The notes: generated from the sequence alone by a model not told the origin. Shown: positions 1 through 10,415, counted from the first letter of the stretch. The stretch is DNA of 64,000 bases from JACKFB01 sp041389525 (GCA_041389525.1 JAWKRR010000044.1:3371-67370), one strand, 5' to 3'. Numbers and translations: made by a program.

Positions 1-433
1 AGCCCCGCCTGCCGCAACTGCGAGATGTGACGCCGCGCCCCCTGCGACGTCTCTGAGCCGCGGCCCCCGCGCGGGCGCCTCCCCTTGACGGACACCCGTC
101 TGGCGTTGTCTACGACAGGGTATACCGACGCTCTTTTGCACTTGATCTGGCGGCGCCGCGCTCGCACGATGCCGGGGCTTCGAAATGGCCCCGAGGCGAC
201 CGCTCCTTTCTCGAAAGGAACTCGAACCGACCGAACGCCGCCGCGGCGATCTTGAATCGCCCGTGCCGGCGCACGCTCGCTTTGCCTCGCTGTCACTTTG
301 CTAGCCTCCCCAATTCCCGTGTCGTCACCGAACGCGTGAGCGCATGCCGCCTCGCGCGACGGGTGCCACGTTGCTCGAAATCGCTCGCTCATCGGCGCCC
401 CCCCACGGTGCCCCATCTTCAGGAGTCCCCCCC
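1..433. other. Upstream region; possible tail of a truncated gene, otherwise no gene
   Basis: No convincing complete gene lies here. In frame 1 the first 30 bases read as nine codons ending in CRNCEM and then TGA at 28-30, which could be the C-terminus of a gene that begins outside the window; this cannot be verified. The rest looks like the leader of the giant repeat gene. Weak promoter-like hexamers are present, TTGACG at 85-90 and TTGATC at 142-147, but neither has a good -10 partner. A Shine-Dalgarno sequence AGGAG at 421-425 precedes the ATG at 434. Confidence 0.35.
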
Positions 434-3400
434 ATGCTCACGCTACCGACGTTGCGGTCCACCACGGCAGCCCTGGCGGCCCTCGCGGTCTCTGGCCTCT
501 TCAGCCAAGCCTTCGCCGCACCGACCTTCACGGGCAACGTAGACACCGACTTCAGCGGCGCGGGGACCATCGTCATCGCCGACCCGGGCGGCAAGGACGT
601 AGGCGTGCCGGCGCAGGCTCCGCCGAACACCGTCTCGGGCGCCGACATCGATTATATGGCGCTCAGCTATGACGAGACGGCCGACGTGCTGTCCATCGGC
701 ATGCGCACCTTCGTCATCTCCGGCGACATGGACGGCAACGGCGTCGACGGCACGACCGCGTCGTGGCTCACCGGCCAGGGCGGCGTGGACTACCCGCTGT
801 GGCAGCAGAGCGAGTCCTTCACCGTACTCATCGACGTCGACGAGGACGGCGTGTGGGACGTCGTCGCCGGCGTGCACGACGGGACAGCCATCGGCGGCTA
901 CAAGGCCGCCCGCTGGAAGTCGAACTTCTCGTCGAACCTCGTCGGACAGGGCTTCGCGTGGGGCGTCGACCTGCCGACACACACCGGCGTCGCCTTCCAC
1001 ACGCCCACCGTCTCGCCGGGCCACGTCGAGTTCAGCATCACCAACTTCAAGTCCCTGCCCATCAGCAGCGGCACCGACACCAAGCCCTACTCGATCAAGA
1101 TCCTCGGCTTCGTCGGCTCCAACGACGACGCGGGCGTCGGCTCGGACTTCGTGCCTAGCCCGCTCGGCCAGGTCGTCAGCCTGTGCGCCGACGTCGACGG
1201 CGACGGCGTCTCGACCTGCGCCGGCGACTGCAACGACAACCTGAACACGGTCTTTCCGGGCGCGGTCGACCTCTGCGACGGCATCGACAACGACTGCGAC
1301 GGGAAGGACGCCGACGGAGACGTGGACGACGACGGGCTGGGCTGCTTCGAGGAAGGCTTGGCCGGCACGGACCCGCTGAACCCCGACACCGACGGCGACG
1401 GGCTGAAGGACGGCGTCGAGGTCCTCACGGTGGGCTCGGACCCGACCGACGATGACACCGACGACGACGGCCTGCTGGACGGCAACGAAGACCTCAACGG
1501 CGACGGCGTGTTGGACCCGGGCGAGAGCTCGCCGCTGCTCTTCGACACCGACGACGACGGGATCGGCGACGGCGTCGAGCGCGGGCTCGGCGAGGCGCAA
1601 GGCCTCGACACCGACCCCAACGTCTTCGTGCCGGACGGTGACTTCGGCGAGCCGAATCAGAGCACCACCGACCCGAACGACCGCGACACCGACGACGATG
1701 GCTTGGCCGACGGCTTCGAGGACGCGGACAAGGACGGCGTGCGCGACGCGGGCGAGACGGGCGCGGACGACCCGGACAGCGACGACGACGGCCTGCAGGA
1801 CGGCACCGAGGTCGGCCTGACGGCGCCCCAGGGCACCGGCACCAACCCGGCGATCTTCGTGCCGGACGGCGACGGGGGCGCGACCTCGACGGACCCGCTG
1901 GACGACGACAGCGACAACGACGGCCTCCTGGACGGCAACGAGGACGCTGACCATGACGGCGTCGTGGACGTGGGCGAGACCAACCCGAAGGTCGTCGACT
2001 CCGACAACGACGGCATCCAGGACGGGACCGAGCTGGGCCTCACGGCTCCCCAGGGCGTAGGCACCACGGGCGGCGTGTTCGTCGCCGACGCGGACGGCGG
2101 CACGACCACGACAGACCCGACCGACGATGACACCGACGACGACGGCATCATCGACGGCAACGAAGACGCGAACCACAACGGTCAGGTGGACGCGGGCGAG
2201 ACCGACCCCAACGACGCCGACAGCGACGACGACGGCGTGCAGGACGGCACCGAGCTGGGATTGACCGCTGGGCAGGGCGTCGGGACAGACCCCGCCCTCT
2301 TCATGCCCGACGCTGACGCCGGCGCCACGACGACCAACCCCGTCGACGACGACACCGACGACGACGGCCTCATCGACGGCGTCGAGGACCTCAACCACGA
2401 CGGCGCCGCCGACCCGACGGAGACCGACCCCGCGGACGCGGACACCGACAACGACGGCGTGCAGGACGGCACCGAGCTGGGTCTGTTCGAGCCGCAGGGC
2501 GACGACACCGACCCGGCGGTCTTCTTCGCCGACGCGGACTCGGGGGTCACCAAGACCAACCCGCTGGACGATGACACGGACGACGACGGCATCATCGACG
2601 GCAACGAGGACGCCAACCACAACGGCGCCGTCGAGCCGAACGAGACCTCGCCCTCGCTCGCGGACACCGACAACGACGGGATCAAAGACGGCACCGAGAT
2701 CGGGTTGACCGCGCCCCAGGGCCTGCACACGGTGCCCGCCGGTTTCGTGCCGGACGGCGACGCTGGCGCGACGAAGACCAACCCGCTGGACGATGACAGC
2801 GACGACGACGGCCTGAAGGACGGCACCGAGGACGCGAACCACAACGGCGTCGTCAACGCGGGCGAGCGCAATCCCCTGGACCCCGACACCGACGGCGACG
2901 GGCTTCAGGACGGCACCGAGGCGGGCCTGACCGCCGGCGAGGGCACGGGCACCGACCCTGCGAAGTTCATCCCGGACTCTGACAGCACGACGACGACCGA
3001 CGGCCTGGACGCCGACACGGACGACGACGGCATCCCGGACGGCGTCGAGGACATCGACCACGACGGCCTGGTGGACGCGACGGAGACCAACCCCGCCAAG
3101 GTTGACACGGACAATGACGGGATTCAGGACGGCACCGAGCTGGGCGTGACGACGGCTGGCGTCGGCACGAACCCTGCGGTGTTCGTGCCCGATGCGGACG
3201 GCGGCGCGACCACCACCGACCCCCTGGACGACGACAGCGACGACGACGGCCTCACCGACGGCAGCGAGGACGCGAACCACAACGGCGCGCGGACGCCGAC
3301 CGAGACCGACCCGAACGTGTTTGACACCGACGCCGACGGGCTCTCCGACGGTCTGGAGTTGGGACGGACGACGCCGCAGGGGCTGGGGACGGACCCGCTG

Positions 3401-6400
3401 GTCTTCAAGGCGGACGCGAACCCGGCGAGCAAGACGAACCCGCTCGACGACGACACCGACGACGACGGCCTGCTGGACGGGACCGAGGACACGAACAAGA
3501 ACGGCATGGTCGACGCGGGCGAGACGGACCCGAACAGCCGCGACACCGACAAGGACCAGCTCCAGGACGGCACCGAGCTGGGTCTCGCGGCGCCTGAGGG
3601 CACGGGGACCAACCTCGCGATCTTCATCCCCGACGCGGACGCCGGCGCGACCACGACCCTCCCGCTGAAGGCCGACACCGACGAGGGCGGCATCATCGAC
3701 GGCCTCGAAGACCTCAACCACAACGGTCAGATCGACGCCGGCGAAGGCGACCCGAACGACCCGGCCGACGACAAGCCGGGCGAGGACGACGACGACGACG
3801 GGCTGAGCAACTCGCAGGAGTTGGCGCTTGGCACCGATCCGAAGAACCCCGACTCCGATGGGGACGGGCTCACCGACGGCGAGGAGGTCCTCACGGTCGG
3901 CACCGACCCGCTCGACGATGACAGCGACGACGACGGCATCCTGGACGGAAACGAGGACGCCAACGGCGACGGCGTGGTGGACCCGGGCGAGTCCGACCCG
4001 AAGAACCCCGACACCGACGGCGACGGCGTGCTCGACGGGACCGAGATCGGGTTGACCGCTCCCCAGGGCGACGACACGGACCTCCCGCTCTTCGTGCCCG
4101 ACGGCGACGGCGGCGCGACGAAGACAGACCCGGCCGACGACGACAGCGACGACGACGGCCTGCTCGACGGCACCGAGGACGTCAACGGCGACGGCGTCGT
4201 CGACGCGGGCGAGACCGACCCGAACGACGTGGACACCGACGACGACGGGCTGCTCGACGGCACCGAGGCGGGGCTTGCGGCGCCTGAGGGCGAGGACACG
4301 AACCCGGCGACGTTCAAGCCCGACGGCGACGGCGGCGCGACCAAGACGAACCCGCTGGACGATGACAGCGACGACGACGGCCTGCTCGACGGCACCGAGG
4401 ACGCGAACCACGACGGCGTCGTCGGCACGGGCGAGACCGACCCCAACGACGCGGACACCGACGACGACGGGATTCAGGACGGCACCGAGAGCGGGCTGGC
4501 GGCTCCGGAGGGCGACGACACGGACCTCGGGGTCTTCGTGGCCGATGCGGACGCGGGCGCGACGACGACGGACCCGCTGAACAAAGACACCGACGCGGGC
4601 ACGGTCCCCGACGGCGTGGAGGACAAGAACCACAACGGCGCCATCGACGTGGGCGAGTCCGACCCGAACGACCCGGCCGACGACCTGCTCGCGCCCGACA
4701 GCGACGACGACGGGCTCAGCGACGACGAAGAGGACGCGCTGGGCACCGACCCGCTCAATCCCGACACCGACGGGGACGGGCTGAAGGACGGGATCGAGGT
4801 CAAGGTCGGCGGGACCGACCCCCTCGATGACGACACGGACGACGACGGAATCCTGGACGGCAACGAGGACGCCGACGGAGACGGGCTCGTGGACGTGGGC
4901 GAGAGCGATCCGAACAACCCCGACACGGACGGCGACGGCGTCCTCGACGGCACCGAGATCGGGCTGGCGGCACCCCAGGGCGACGACACCGACCCGGGCG
5001 TGTTCGTGAAGGACGCCGACGAGGGCGCCACGACGACGGACCCGACCGACGACGACACCGACGACGACGGGCTGCTCGACGGCACCGAGGACACCGACGG
5101 CAACGGCCAGGTCGACGCGGGCGAGACCGACCCCGACGAGGACGACACCGACGGCGACGGGCTGCAGGACGGCACCGAGCAGGGGCTGGCCGAGCCTGAG
5201 GGCGACGACACCGACCCGGCCGTCTTCGTGCCGGACGGAGACGCCGGGGCGACGACGACCGACCCCCTCGACGACGACAGCGATGAGGACGGGCTGGTTG
5301 ACGGCGCCGAGGACGTCAACGCCGACGGCGTGGTCGCCGCGGACGAGACCGACCCGAACGACGCCGACACCGACAACGACCTGATCCAGGACGGCACGGA
5401 GCTTGGCCTCGCGGCGCCGCAGGGCAGCCACACCGACCTGGCGATCTTCGTCCCGGACGGGGACGTCGGCGCCACGACCACCGACCCGCTGGACCGCGAT
5501 TCGGACGACGGCGGCGTGCCCGATGGCTTCGAGGACCGCAATCAGGACGGCGTCATCGATGCCGGCGAGACGGACCCGAACAACGCCGCCGACGACTTCG
5601 ACGGAGAGGACGGGGACAACGACGGGCTACCCGACGCGCTGGAGCCCTTCTACGGCACGGATCCGACGAACCCCGACACCGACGACGACGGGATTGAGGA
5701 CGGCGCGGAGGTCAAGACGACCAAGACCGACCCGGCCGACGACGACACCGACGACGACGGGCTGAAGGACGGCACCGAGGACGCGAATCAGGACGGCGTC
5801 CTCGACCCCGGCGAGACCGACCCGAACGACGCGGACACCGACGACGACGGCGTGCAGGACGGCACGGAGTTGGGCCTGGACGCGCCCGAGGGCGACGACA
5901 CGGACCCCGCGGTCTTCGTGCCGGACGCGGACGCTGGCGCGACGACGACGGACCCGCGCGACGATGACAGCGACGACGACGGCCTGCTCGATGGCGTCGA
6001 GGACGGCGACGGCAGCGGCGCGGTCGAGCCGGGCGAGACCGACCCGAACGACGTCGACTCCGACAACGACCTGATTCAGGACGGCACCGAGAGCGGGCTC
6101 GCCGAGCCGCAGGGCGTGAACACCGCGCCGGCGATCTTCGTGCCGGACGGCGACGGCGGCGTCACCACGACGGATCCGACCGACGACGACAGCGACGAGG
6201 ACGGGCTCATCGACGGCAACGAGGACGCCGACCGCGATGGCGTGGTCGACGCTGGCGAGACCGACCCCAACGACGCGGACACGGACGACGACCTGATTCA
6301 GGACGGCACCGAGGCGGGCTTGGCCGCGCCGCAGGGTCTGCACACGGACCTGGCGATCTTCGTGCCTGACGCGGACGCCGGCGCGACGACCACCGACCCG

Positions 6401-9400
6401 CTGGACCGCGACACCGACGACGGCGGGATCCCCGACGGCTACGAGGACCGCAACCAGAACGGGCGCGTCGACGACGGCGAGACCGACCCGAACAACGGCG
6501 ACGACGACTTCGACGGCGTGGACGGCGACAACGACGGGCTGCCGGACGTGCTGGAGCCCTTCTTCGGGACCGATCCGGCGAACCCCGACACCGACGGCGA
6601 CGGGCTCAAGGACGGCGACGAGGTCAAGACGACCAAGACGGACCCGACCGACGATGACACCGATGACGACGGCCTGCTGGACGGGACCGAGGACCCCAAC
6701 GCCAATGGCGTGGTGGACGACGGCGAGACGGACCCGCTGAACCCCGACACCGACGGCGACGGCCTCCAAGACGGTACCGAGAGCGGGCTGGCCGCACCGG
6801 AGGGCGATGACACCGACCCGAACGTCTTCGTGCCGGACGGCGACGCGGGCGCGACGAAGACCGACCCCACCGACGACGACACCGACGACGACGCCATCAT
6901 CGATGGTAACGAAGACGCCGATGGGAACGGCGTCGTCGACGCGGGCGAGACCGACCCGAACGACGCGGACACGGACGAGGACGGACTGCAGGACGGCACC
7001 GAGCTCGGCTTGTCGGCACCGCAAGGCAACGGGACCGACCTGGCGGTCTTCATCCCCGACGCCGACGCTGGCACGACCACGACGGACCCGCTGGACCCCG
7101 ACACCGACAAGGGCACCGTGCTCGACGGCGTCGAGGACGCGAACCACAACGGCCAGATCGACGCGGGCGAGACCGACCCGAACAACCCCGCCGACGACGT
7201 GGGGCCGCTGGACAGCGACAACGACGGGCTGAGCGACGCCGAAGAGGACGCGCTGGGCACGGACCCGCTCAACCCCGACACCGACGGCGACGGGCTGCTC
7301 GACGGCATCGAGGTCAAGGTCGGCGGGACCAATCCCTTCGATGACGACAGCGATGACGACGGCCTGCTCGACGGCACCGAAGACGCCAACGGCGACGGGA
7401 TCGTGGACCCGACGGAGACCGATCCGAGCAACCCCGACACCGACGGCGACGGGATCCAGGACGGCACGGAGAGCGGCCTCGGCGCGCCTGAGGGCGACGA
7501 CACGGACCCGCTGGTCTTCGTGCCCGACGGCGACGCCGGCACGACGACGACCAACCCGCTGGACGACGACAGCGACGACGACGGCCTGCTCGACGGGACC
7601 GAGGATGCCAACGCCGACGGCGTGGTCGCGGCTGACGAGACCGACCCGAACAAGGCCGACACCGACGCGGACGGCCTGCAGGACGGCACGGAGAGCGGCA
7701 TCGACGCGCCCGAGGGCGACGACACCGACCTCGCGGTCTTCATCCCGGACGCCGACGCCGGCGCGACGACGACCGACCCGCTGAACCCCGACACCGACAA
7801 CGGCTCCGTGCCGGACGGCACCGAGGACGCGAACCACAACGGTCGCGTGGACGCGGGCGAGACCGACCCGAACGACCCGTCGGACGACGTCGCGGGCGAT
7901 GACACCGACGGCGACGGGCTGACCGACGCCGAGGAGGACGCGCTCGGGACCGACCCGCTGAACCCGGACACCGACGGCGACGGGCTCAACGACGGGCTTG
8001 AGGTGAACATCGGTAAGACCGACCCGCTCGACGACGACACCGACGACGACGGCTTGCTGGACGGCACCGAGGACGCCAACGGCAACGGCGTGGTCGACGC
8101 GGGCGAGACGGATCCCCTCGACGCGGACAGCGACGACGACAACCTGCTGGACGGCACCGAGCTCGGCCTGGGCGCGCCCGAGGGCAAGCACACCGACCCG
8201 GCGATCTTCGTGGCGGACGCGGACCAGGGCGCGACGAAGACCAACCCGCTGGACCCGGACACGGACGGCGGCGGCGTGGCGGATGGCGTCGAGGACAAGA
8301 ACCTGAACGGCCGCGTGGACGCCGGGGAGACCGACCCGAACGACCCCAGCGACGACGACAAGGTCGACTCCGACGGCGACGGCTTGAGCGACGCGCGCGA
8401 GCAACAGCTTGGCACCGACCCGAACAACCCCGACAGCGACGGCGACGGGATGAACGACGGGCTCGAGGTCGAGCTGGGTACCAATCCGCTCTCGGTGAAT
8501 CGCCTGCAGGGTTCGGGAAGCTGCGCGGGCTCCGGTGGCGATGCCAGCGGCGTGCTGGCGGTGCTCGCCCTGCTCTTCCTGATGGCGTGGCGGCGGCGGC
8601 GGCAGGGCGCTGCGGCGCTGCTGGCCGCCGGGCTCGCGGTCGCGACGGTGGTCCCGTCGGCCCACGCGCAGGTCGACGCCAAGCCCCGCATGGACGTTCA
8701 GCGCTTCGACCCCATCGCCCAGGGAGACGGCTTCATCCGGGTGCGCGAGGGCGAGCAGCTGCGGGCGCGCGATTGGCGGCTCGGCCTCTTTCTGAACTAC
8801 GCGAAGAACCCGCTGGAGCTGGGCGACGACGAGTTCGGCCGCGAGCGCGGAGTCGTCGACAACCTCATCGGCTTGGACCTGACCCTCGCCGTGGCGCTCG
8901 GTGACCGACTGCAGTTGGGGCTGTCGATGCCGGTGCTCCAGGCGCAGTCGAACTCCAGCTCCAGCAAGACCCTCGGCAAGGCGCTGGGCGGCTCGGGCGA
9001 GACCCTCGGGCTTGGCGACCTGGACCTCTCGCTGGGCATCCAGATCCTTCGCCAAGAGCGCGCTGGCGTGTCGCTGTCGCTGGCGCCGCACGTGATCTTC
9101 CCGACCGGCTCGCGCAGCCAGTGGGTAGGCTCCGGCTCCGTCGGCCTGGGCGCCGACCTCGCGCTCGCCCGCCGATGGACGCACTTCCGATTCGCGATGA
9201 ACATCGGCGTGCTCTTCAACCTGGACGGCACCGCCAAGCTCAACCTGCAGCCCGACGACGAGCTGCGATTCGGCCTCGGCCTGGGCGTCCCCTTCGGCGA
9301 CGACAAGTTCGAGATCAGCCTCGAGTGGGAGCTCGCGACCGTGTTCGCCGGCGACGCCCGCGACGCGGTCGACGCCAAGCTCTTCAACCGCACCATGACC

Positions 9401-10246
9401 CCTTCCGAGCTGCACCTGGGCTTCCGGCACTCGCCCGGCGGCTCGGTCTCGTGGGGCTTGGGCGCCGGCCCGGGCATCGGCAACGGCTACGGCACCCCCG
9501 ACTTCCGCGCTTACGGCTGGCTAGCCATCGGCTCGCCGCGCGTCGCGGGCCCGCTGGTGGCTGACCGCGACCAGGACGGCATCGCCGACGACGTCGACGC
9601 CTGCCCCGATGAGCCCGAAGATGTCGACGGCTTCGAGGATATCGAAGGCTGCCCCGACCCCGACAACGACCAAGACGGCATCCTCGACGTGGTCGACAAG
9701 TGCCCGCTCCAGCCCGAGGACGTCGACACCTTCGAGGACGAGGACGGCTGCCCCGACCCCGACAACGACAAGGACGGCATCCTCGACGTCGACGACAAGT
9801 GCCCGCTGCAGCCGGAGACGGTCAACGCCAAGGATGACGAGGACGGCTGCCCGGACGACGCGCTGGCCCAGGTGGAGCAAGGCGCGGACGGCTCCTGGCG
9901 CATCATCATCCTCGACATGGTCTACTTCGACGTGAACAAGGCTACGCTGCGCCCCGAGTCCCATCTGGTGCTCAACGCGGTCGTCGACGTCATGAAGAAG
10001 TACCCGAACCTGCGGAAGGTCTCGGTCGAGGGGCACACGGACTCCGACGGCCAGGCCACGGCGAACATGAAGCTCAGCCAGGCGCGCTCGGAGACGGTGC
10101 TCGAGTACCTCGTCTCTCATGGCATCGAGCGGAACCGCTTGGTGGCGCGCGGCTTCGGCGAGGACCGCCCGGTCCTCCCCAACACGTCGCCCGCCGGCAA
10201 GTCGGCCAACCGGCGCGTCGAGTTCATCATCCTCGAGCGCGAATAG
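434..10246 (+). CDS. Giant Asp-rich repeat protein joined in one frame to an OmpA-family outer-membrane protein
   Basis: A 3270-residue secreted protein. The ATG at 434 is chosen because AGGAG lies 8 bases upstream and it gives a clean signal peptide ending AFA; the frame is open from 344. Residues about 30-250 are a non-repeated exported domain. A putative metal-binding motif with DGIDNDCDG follows near 1270-1310. Then come about 2350 residues of Asp/Gly-rich calcium-binding-type repeats (thrombospondin type 3/EF-hand-like DxDxDG). Near residue 2697 a Cys-Gly segment, a hydrophobic stretch and RRRR resemble a MYXO-CTERM sorting tail. This runs straight into a second signal-peptide-like segment ending AHA|Q (Q2746). 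The remainder is a beta-barrel-like domain, three DxDxDG/CP repeats (about 9556-9870) and a C-terminal OmpA peptidoglycan-binding domain with VEGHTDSDG. Likely role: a large surface or matrix protein plus an OmpA-like barrel. Domain families are recognised; the biological function is unknown. Confidence 0.9.
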   Translation: MLTLPTLRSTTAALAALAVSGLFSQAFAAPTFTGNVDTDFSGAGTIVIADPGGKDVGVPAQAPPNTVSGADIDYMALSYDETADVLSIGMRTFVISGDMDGNGVDGTTASWLTGQGGVDYPLWQQSESFTVLIDVDEDGVWDVVAGVHDGTAIGGYKAARWKSNFSSNLVGQGFAWGVDLPTHTGVAFHTPTVSPGHVEFSITNFKSLPISSGTDTKPYSIKILGFVGSNDDAGVGSDFVPSPLGQVVSLCADVDGDGVSTCAGDCNDNLNTVFPGAVDLCDGIDNDCDGKDADGDVDDDGLGCFEEGLAGTDPLNPDTDGDGLKDGVEVLTVGSDPTDDDTDDDGLLDGNEDLNGDGVLDPGESSPLLFDTDDDGIGDGVERGLGEAQGLDTDPNVFVPDGDFGEPNQSTTDPNDRDTDDDGLADGFEDADKDGVRDAGETGADDPDSDDDGLQDGTEVGLTAPQGTGTNPAIFVPDGDGGATSTDPLDDDSDNDGLLDGNEDADHDGVVDVGETNPKVVDSDNDGIQDGTELGLTAPQGVGTTGGVFVADADGGTTTTDPTDDDTDDDGIIDGNEDANHNGQVDAGETDPNDADSDDDGVQDGTELGLTAGQGVGTDPALFMPDADAGATTTNPVDDDTDDDGLIDGVEDLNHDGAADPTETDPADADTDNDGVQDGTELGLFEPQGDDTDPAVFFADADSGVTKTNPLDDDTDDDGIIDGNEDANHNGAVEPNETSPSLADTDNDGIKDGTEIGLTAPQGLHTVPAGFVPDGDAGATKTNPLDDDSDDDGLKDGTEDANHNGVVNAGERNPLDPDTDGDGLQDGTEAGLTAGEGTGTDPAKFIPDSDSTTTTDGLDADTDDDGIPDGVEDIDHDGLVDATETNPAKVDTDNDGIQDGTELGVTTAGVGTNPAVFVPDADGGATTTDPLDDDSDDDGLTDGSEDANHNGARTPTETDPNVFDTDADGLSDGLELGRTTPQGLGTDPLVFKADANPASKTNPLDDDTDDDGLLDGTEDTNKNGMVDAGETDPNSRDTDKDQLQDGTELGLAAPEGTGTNLAIFIPDADAGATTTLPLKADTDEGGIIDGLEDLNHNGQIDAGEGDPNDPADDKPGEDDDDDGLSNSQELALGTDPKNPDSDGDGLTDGEEVLTVGTDPLDDDSDDDGILDGNEDANGDGVVDPGESDPKNPDTDGDGVLDGTEIGLTAPQGDDTDLPLFVPDGDGGATKTDPADDDSDDDGLLDGTEDVNGDGVVDAGETDPNDVDTDDDGLLDGTEAGLAAPEGEDTNPATFKPDGDGGATKTNPLDDDSDDDGLLDGTEDANHDGVVGTGETDPNDADTDDDGIQDGTESGLAAPEGDDTDLGVFVADADAGATTTDPLNKDTDAGTVPDGVEDKNHNGAIDVGESDPNDPADDLLAPDSDDDGLSDDEEDALGTDPLNPDTDGDGLKDGIEVKVGGTDPLDDDTDDDGILDGNEDADGDGLVDVGESDPNNPDTDGDGVLDGTEIGLAAPQGDDTDPGVFVKDADEGATTTDPTDDDTDDDGLLDGTEDTDGNGQVDAGETDPDEDDTDGDGLQDGTEQGLAEPEGDDTDPAVFVPDGDAGATTTDPLDDDSDEDGLVDGAEDVNADGVVAADETDPNDADTDNDLIQDGTELGLAAPQGSHTDLAIFVPDGDVGATTTDPLDRDSDDGGVPDGFEDRNQDGVIDAGETDPNNAADDFDGEDGDNDGLPDALEPFYGTDPTNPDTDDDGIEDGAEVKTTKTDPADDDTDDDGLKDGTEDANQDGVLDPGETDPNDADTDDDGVQDGTELGLDAPEGDDTDPAVFVPDADAGATTTDPRDDDSDDDGLLDGVEDGDGSGAVEPGETDPNDVDSDNDLIQDGTESGLAEPQGVNTAPAIFVPDGDGGVTTTDPTDDDSDEDGLIDGNEDADRDGVVDAGETDPNDADTDDDLIQDGTEAGLAAPQGLHTDLAIFVPDADAGATTTDPLDRDTDDGGIPDGYEDRNQNGRVDDGETDPNNGDDDFDGVDGDNDGLPDVLEPFFGTDPANPDTDGDGLKDGDEVKTTKTDPTDDDTDDDGLLDGTEDPNANGVVDDGETDPLNPDTDGDGLQDGTESGLAAPEGDDTDPNVFVPDGDAGATKTDPTDDDTDDDAIIDGNEDADGNGVVDAGETDPNDADTDEDGLQDGTELGLSAPQGNGTDLAVFIPDADAGTTTTDPLDPDTDKGTVLDGVEDANHNGQIDAGETDPNNPADDVGPLDSDNDGLSDAEEDALGTDPLNPDTDGDGLLDGIEVKVGGTNPFDDDSDDDGLLDGTEDANGDGIVDPTETDPSNPDTDGDGIQDGTESGLGAPEGDDTDPLVFVPDGDAGTTTTNPLDDDSDDDGLLDGTEDANADGVVAADETDPNKADTDADGLQDGTESGIDAPEGDDTDLAVFIPDADAGATTTDPLNPDTDNGSVPDGTEDANHNGRVDAGETDPNDPSDDVAGDDTDGDGLTDAEEDALGTDPLNPDTDGDGLNDGLEVNIGKTDPLDDDTDDDGLLDGTEDANGNGVVDAGETDPLDADSDDDNLLDGTELGLGAPEGKHTDPAIFVADADQGATKTNPLDPDTDGGGVADGVEDKNLNGRVDAGETDPNDPSDDDKVDSDGDGLSDAREQQLGTDPNNPDSDGDGMNDGLEVELGTNPLSVNRLQGSGSCAGSGGDASGVLAVLALLFLMAWRRRRQGAAALLAAGLAVATVVPSAHAQVDAKPRMDVQRFDPIAQGDGFIRVREGEQLRARDWRLGLFLNYAKNPLELGDDEFGRERGVVDNLIGLDLTLAVALGDRLQLGLSMPVLQAQSNSSSSKTLGKALGGSGETLGLGDLDLSLGIQILRQERAGVSLSLAPHVIFPTGSRSQWVGSGSVGLGADLALARRWTHFRFAMNIGVLFNLDGTAKLNLQPDDELRFGLGLGVPFGDDKFEISLEWELATVFAGDARDAVDAKLFNRTMTPSELHLGFRHSPGGSVSWGLGAGPGIGNGYGTPDFRAYGWLAIGSPRVAGPLVADRDQDGIADDVDACPDEPEDVDGFEDIEGCPDPDNDQDGILDVVDKCPLQPEDVDTFEDEDGCPDPDNDKDGILDVDDKCPLQPETVNAKDDEDGCPDDALAQVEQGADGSWRIIILDMVYFDVNKATLRPESHLVLNAVVDVMKKYPNLRKVSVEGHTDSDGQATANMKLSQARSETVLEYLVSHGIERNRLVARGFGEDRPVLPNTSPAGKSANRRVEFIILERE
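1326..8500 (+). repeat. 24-unit nested Asp-rich protein repeat
   Basis: The region encodes 24 copies of a unit of about 75 residues (about 225 bp). Each unit carries two DxDxDG-type loops and a spacer of the form GLxAPxG...T...FVPDxDxGATTTDP. The units are grouped by a different linker (DGLSDAEEDALGTDPLNP type) that begins near 1326, 3780, 4690, 5605, 6520, 7210, 7900 and 8368. Unit counts between successive linkers are 10, 3, 3, 3, 2, 2 and 1. DNA of neighbouring copies is very similar, so the region is prone to assembly error and to copy-number change by recombination. Confidence 0.9.
8519..8671 (+). other. Internal sorting-signal-like segment followed by a second signal peptide
   Basis: Within the giant frame, Cys2697 (TGC at 8522) is followed by a small Gly/Ser spacer, a hydrophobic stretch GVLAVLALLFLMAW and RRRR, the tripartite layout of MYXO-CTERM sorting tails. 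Immediately after RRRRQG a second hydrophobic segment ends PSAHA|Q, a strong signal peptidase I site (Gln codon at 8669). An ATG at 8582 (Met2717) would start a conventional signal peptide beginning MAWRRRR, but no Shine-Dalgarno sequence precedes it. Predicted arrangement: two membrane spans joined by a cytoplasmic Arg loop. Confidence 0.65.
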
Positions 10247-10255
10247 TCGCAGGCT

Positions 10256-10291
10256 GGCCCGGTGAGGCGGTCTCTGCCGTCTCACCGGGCC
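10256..10291 (+). terminator. Strong hairpin after the giant gene
   Basis: Arms at 10256-10270 and 10277-10291 pair over 15 positions with one G-U wobble and a 6-base loop TCTCTG. It begins 10 bases after the stop codon of the giant gene. There is no clear T-run after it, so it may be a weak or factor-assisted terminator. Confidence 0.6.
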
Positions 10292-10415
10292 GCCGCTGCT
10301 CGAACGCGCGCCCCGCCCGGCTCCCCGGCCCCGCCGCTGCCGCCGGCACCGCCGCTCAAATTGCCTTGGCCGGCTCGCGCCTCTAGACTCGCGGCTTGCC
10401 TTGGGAGGTCTGCGG

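Noticed and set aside
443..9430. Very long minus-strand frames (1662 codons at 443-5431 and 1267 codons at 5627-9430)
   Set aside because: They lie opposite the Asp-rich repeats, where GAC-type codons give Val/Gly/Arg-rich antisense frames with no stops. There is no domain, start signal or independent support.
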